The position numbers and the translations under genes were made by a program. Source: Myxococcales bacterium (GTDB taxonomy: Bacteria > Myxococcota > Polyangia > Fen-1088). Taken from it: a stretch of DNA of 5,514 nucleotides. The notes under the pieces are model-generated. The model did not search any database. It was not told where the DNA came from and saw nothing but the letters and a program-made list of their open reading frames with translations. The stretch lies in NCBI GenBank assembly GCA_003157315.1, contig PMJE01000368.1:1-5514 (forward strand), read 5' to 3'. Positions 5,417 to 5,514 of this stretch are shown one piece after another; the first letter of the stretch is position 1, and every line of letters starts with the position of its first letter.

Positions 5417-5514
5417 TACTTCACGTTGATGACGGGCCTGGGCGGATCGGCCATGTTGGGGCTGATGCGGAACCCCGTGTGGGGCGGCTGGTTGTAGCCT
5501 GACTGCTCGAACGA
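5416..5514 (-). CDS. C-terminal 32 residues of an unidentified protein, cut by the right edge
   Basis: The minus-strand frame enters at 5514 and ends with TAG (5416-5418). The visible tail includes SGYNQPPHTGFRISPNM and ends PRPVINVK. About 30 of 32 codons end in G or C, the pattern expected for real genes in this GC-rich DNA. The residue mix is protein-like, and a hairpin starts at the stop. I do not recognise the family; a TGFR-type ending occurs in some FGE-sulfatase (SUMF1) proteins, but this is too little to assign. The gene converges on the kinase operon. Confidence 0.62.
   Translation of the reverse strand, partial: SFEQSGYNQPPHTGFRISPNMADPPRPVINVK

Noticed and set aside
5057..5497. 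Plus-strand frame with TTG start at the right end
   Set aside because: It is Arg/Ser/Pro-rich, lacks a ribosome site, and overlaps the better-supported minus-strand gene end at 5416-5514.

Overview
The window is GC-rich DNA that looks like a myxobacterium (Polyangia/Sorangium-like) or a close relative. The basis is gene content, not a database match: a membrane-anchored Hanks-type Ser/Thr kinase, a secreted protein with TPR-like repeats, a poly-proline tract and a C-terminal hydrophobic anchor, and a Gly/Thr-rich, Cys-rich exported protein. All three styles are typical of that group.

Layout. (1) Positions 1-488, minus strand: the N-terminal part of an M48/Ste24-type membrane metalloprotease, cut by the left edge so that the zinc site is outside the window. 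(2) Positions 489-996: a divergent intergenic region with no intact gene. It holds a decayed C-terminal fragment of a group II intron-type reverse transcriptase/maturase (minus strand, about 572-763, interrupted by an in-frame TGA) and a short high-GC3 open frame of unknown origin. (3) Positions 997-4884, plus strand: three tightly spaced genes that look like one operon, namely a transmembrane Ser/Thr protein kinase, a signal-peptide/TPR/poly-Pro/two-membrane-segment protein, and a probable lipoprotein with a Gly-rich stalk, a beta-rich domain and Cys-rich modules. (4) Positions 4885-5415: a 531-base convergent intergenic region with hairpins at both ends. (5) Positions 5416-5514, minus strand: the last 32 codons of a gene entering from the right.

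The most notable point is the end of the third operon gene. Its frame stops at a TGA (4663-4665), but the same frame then continues for 72 codons without a shift, encoding a second copy of the Cys-rich module just finished, and ends at TAG 4882-4884. A strong hairpin begins on the last base of that TAG. Module spacing puts the TGA exactly where the preceding copy has a cysteine (9 residues before the first Cys of the module). This may be a recent TGC/TGT-to-TGA nonsense change, a sequencing error, programmed readthrough, or selenocysteine insertion. I see no convincing bacterial SECIS by eye, so the first two are more likely.

Inferred joint role: the kinase could sense or signal across the inner membrane through its roughly 100-residue outer tail, with the TPR protein and the lipoprotein acting as envelope partners or outputs. 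Only the gene order and spacing support this.
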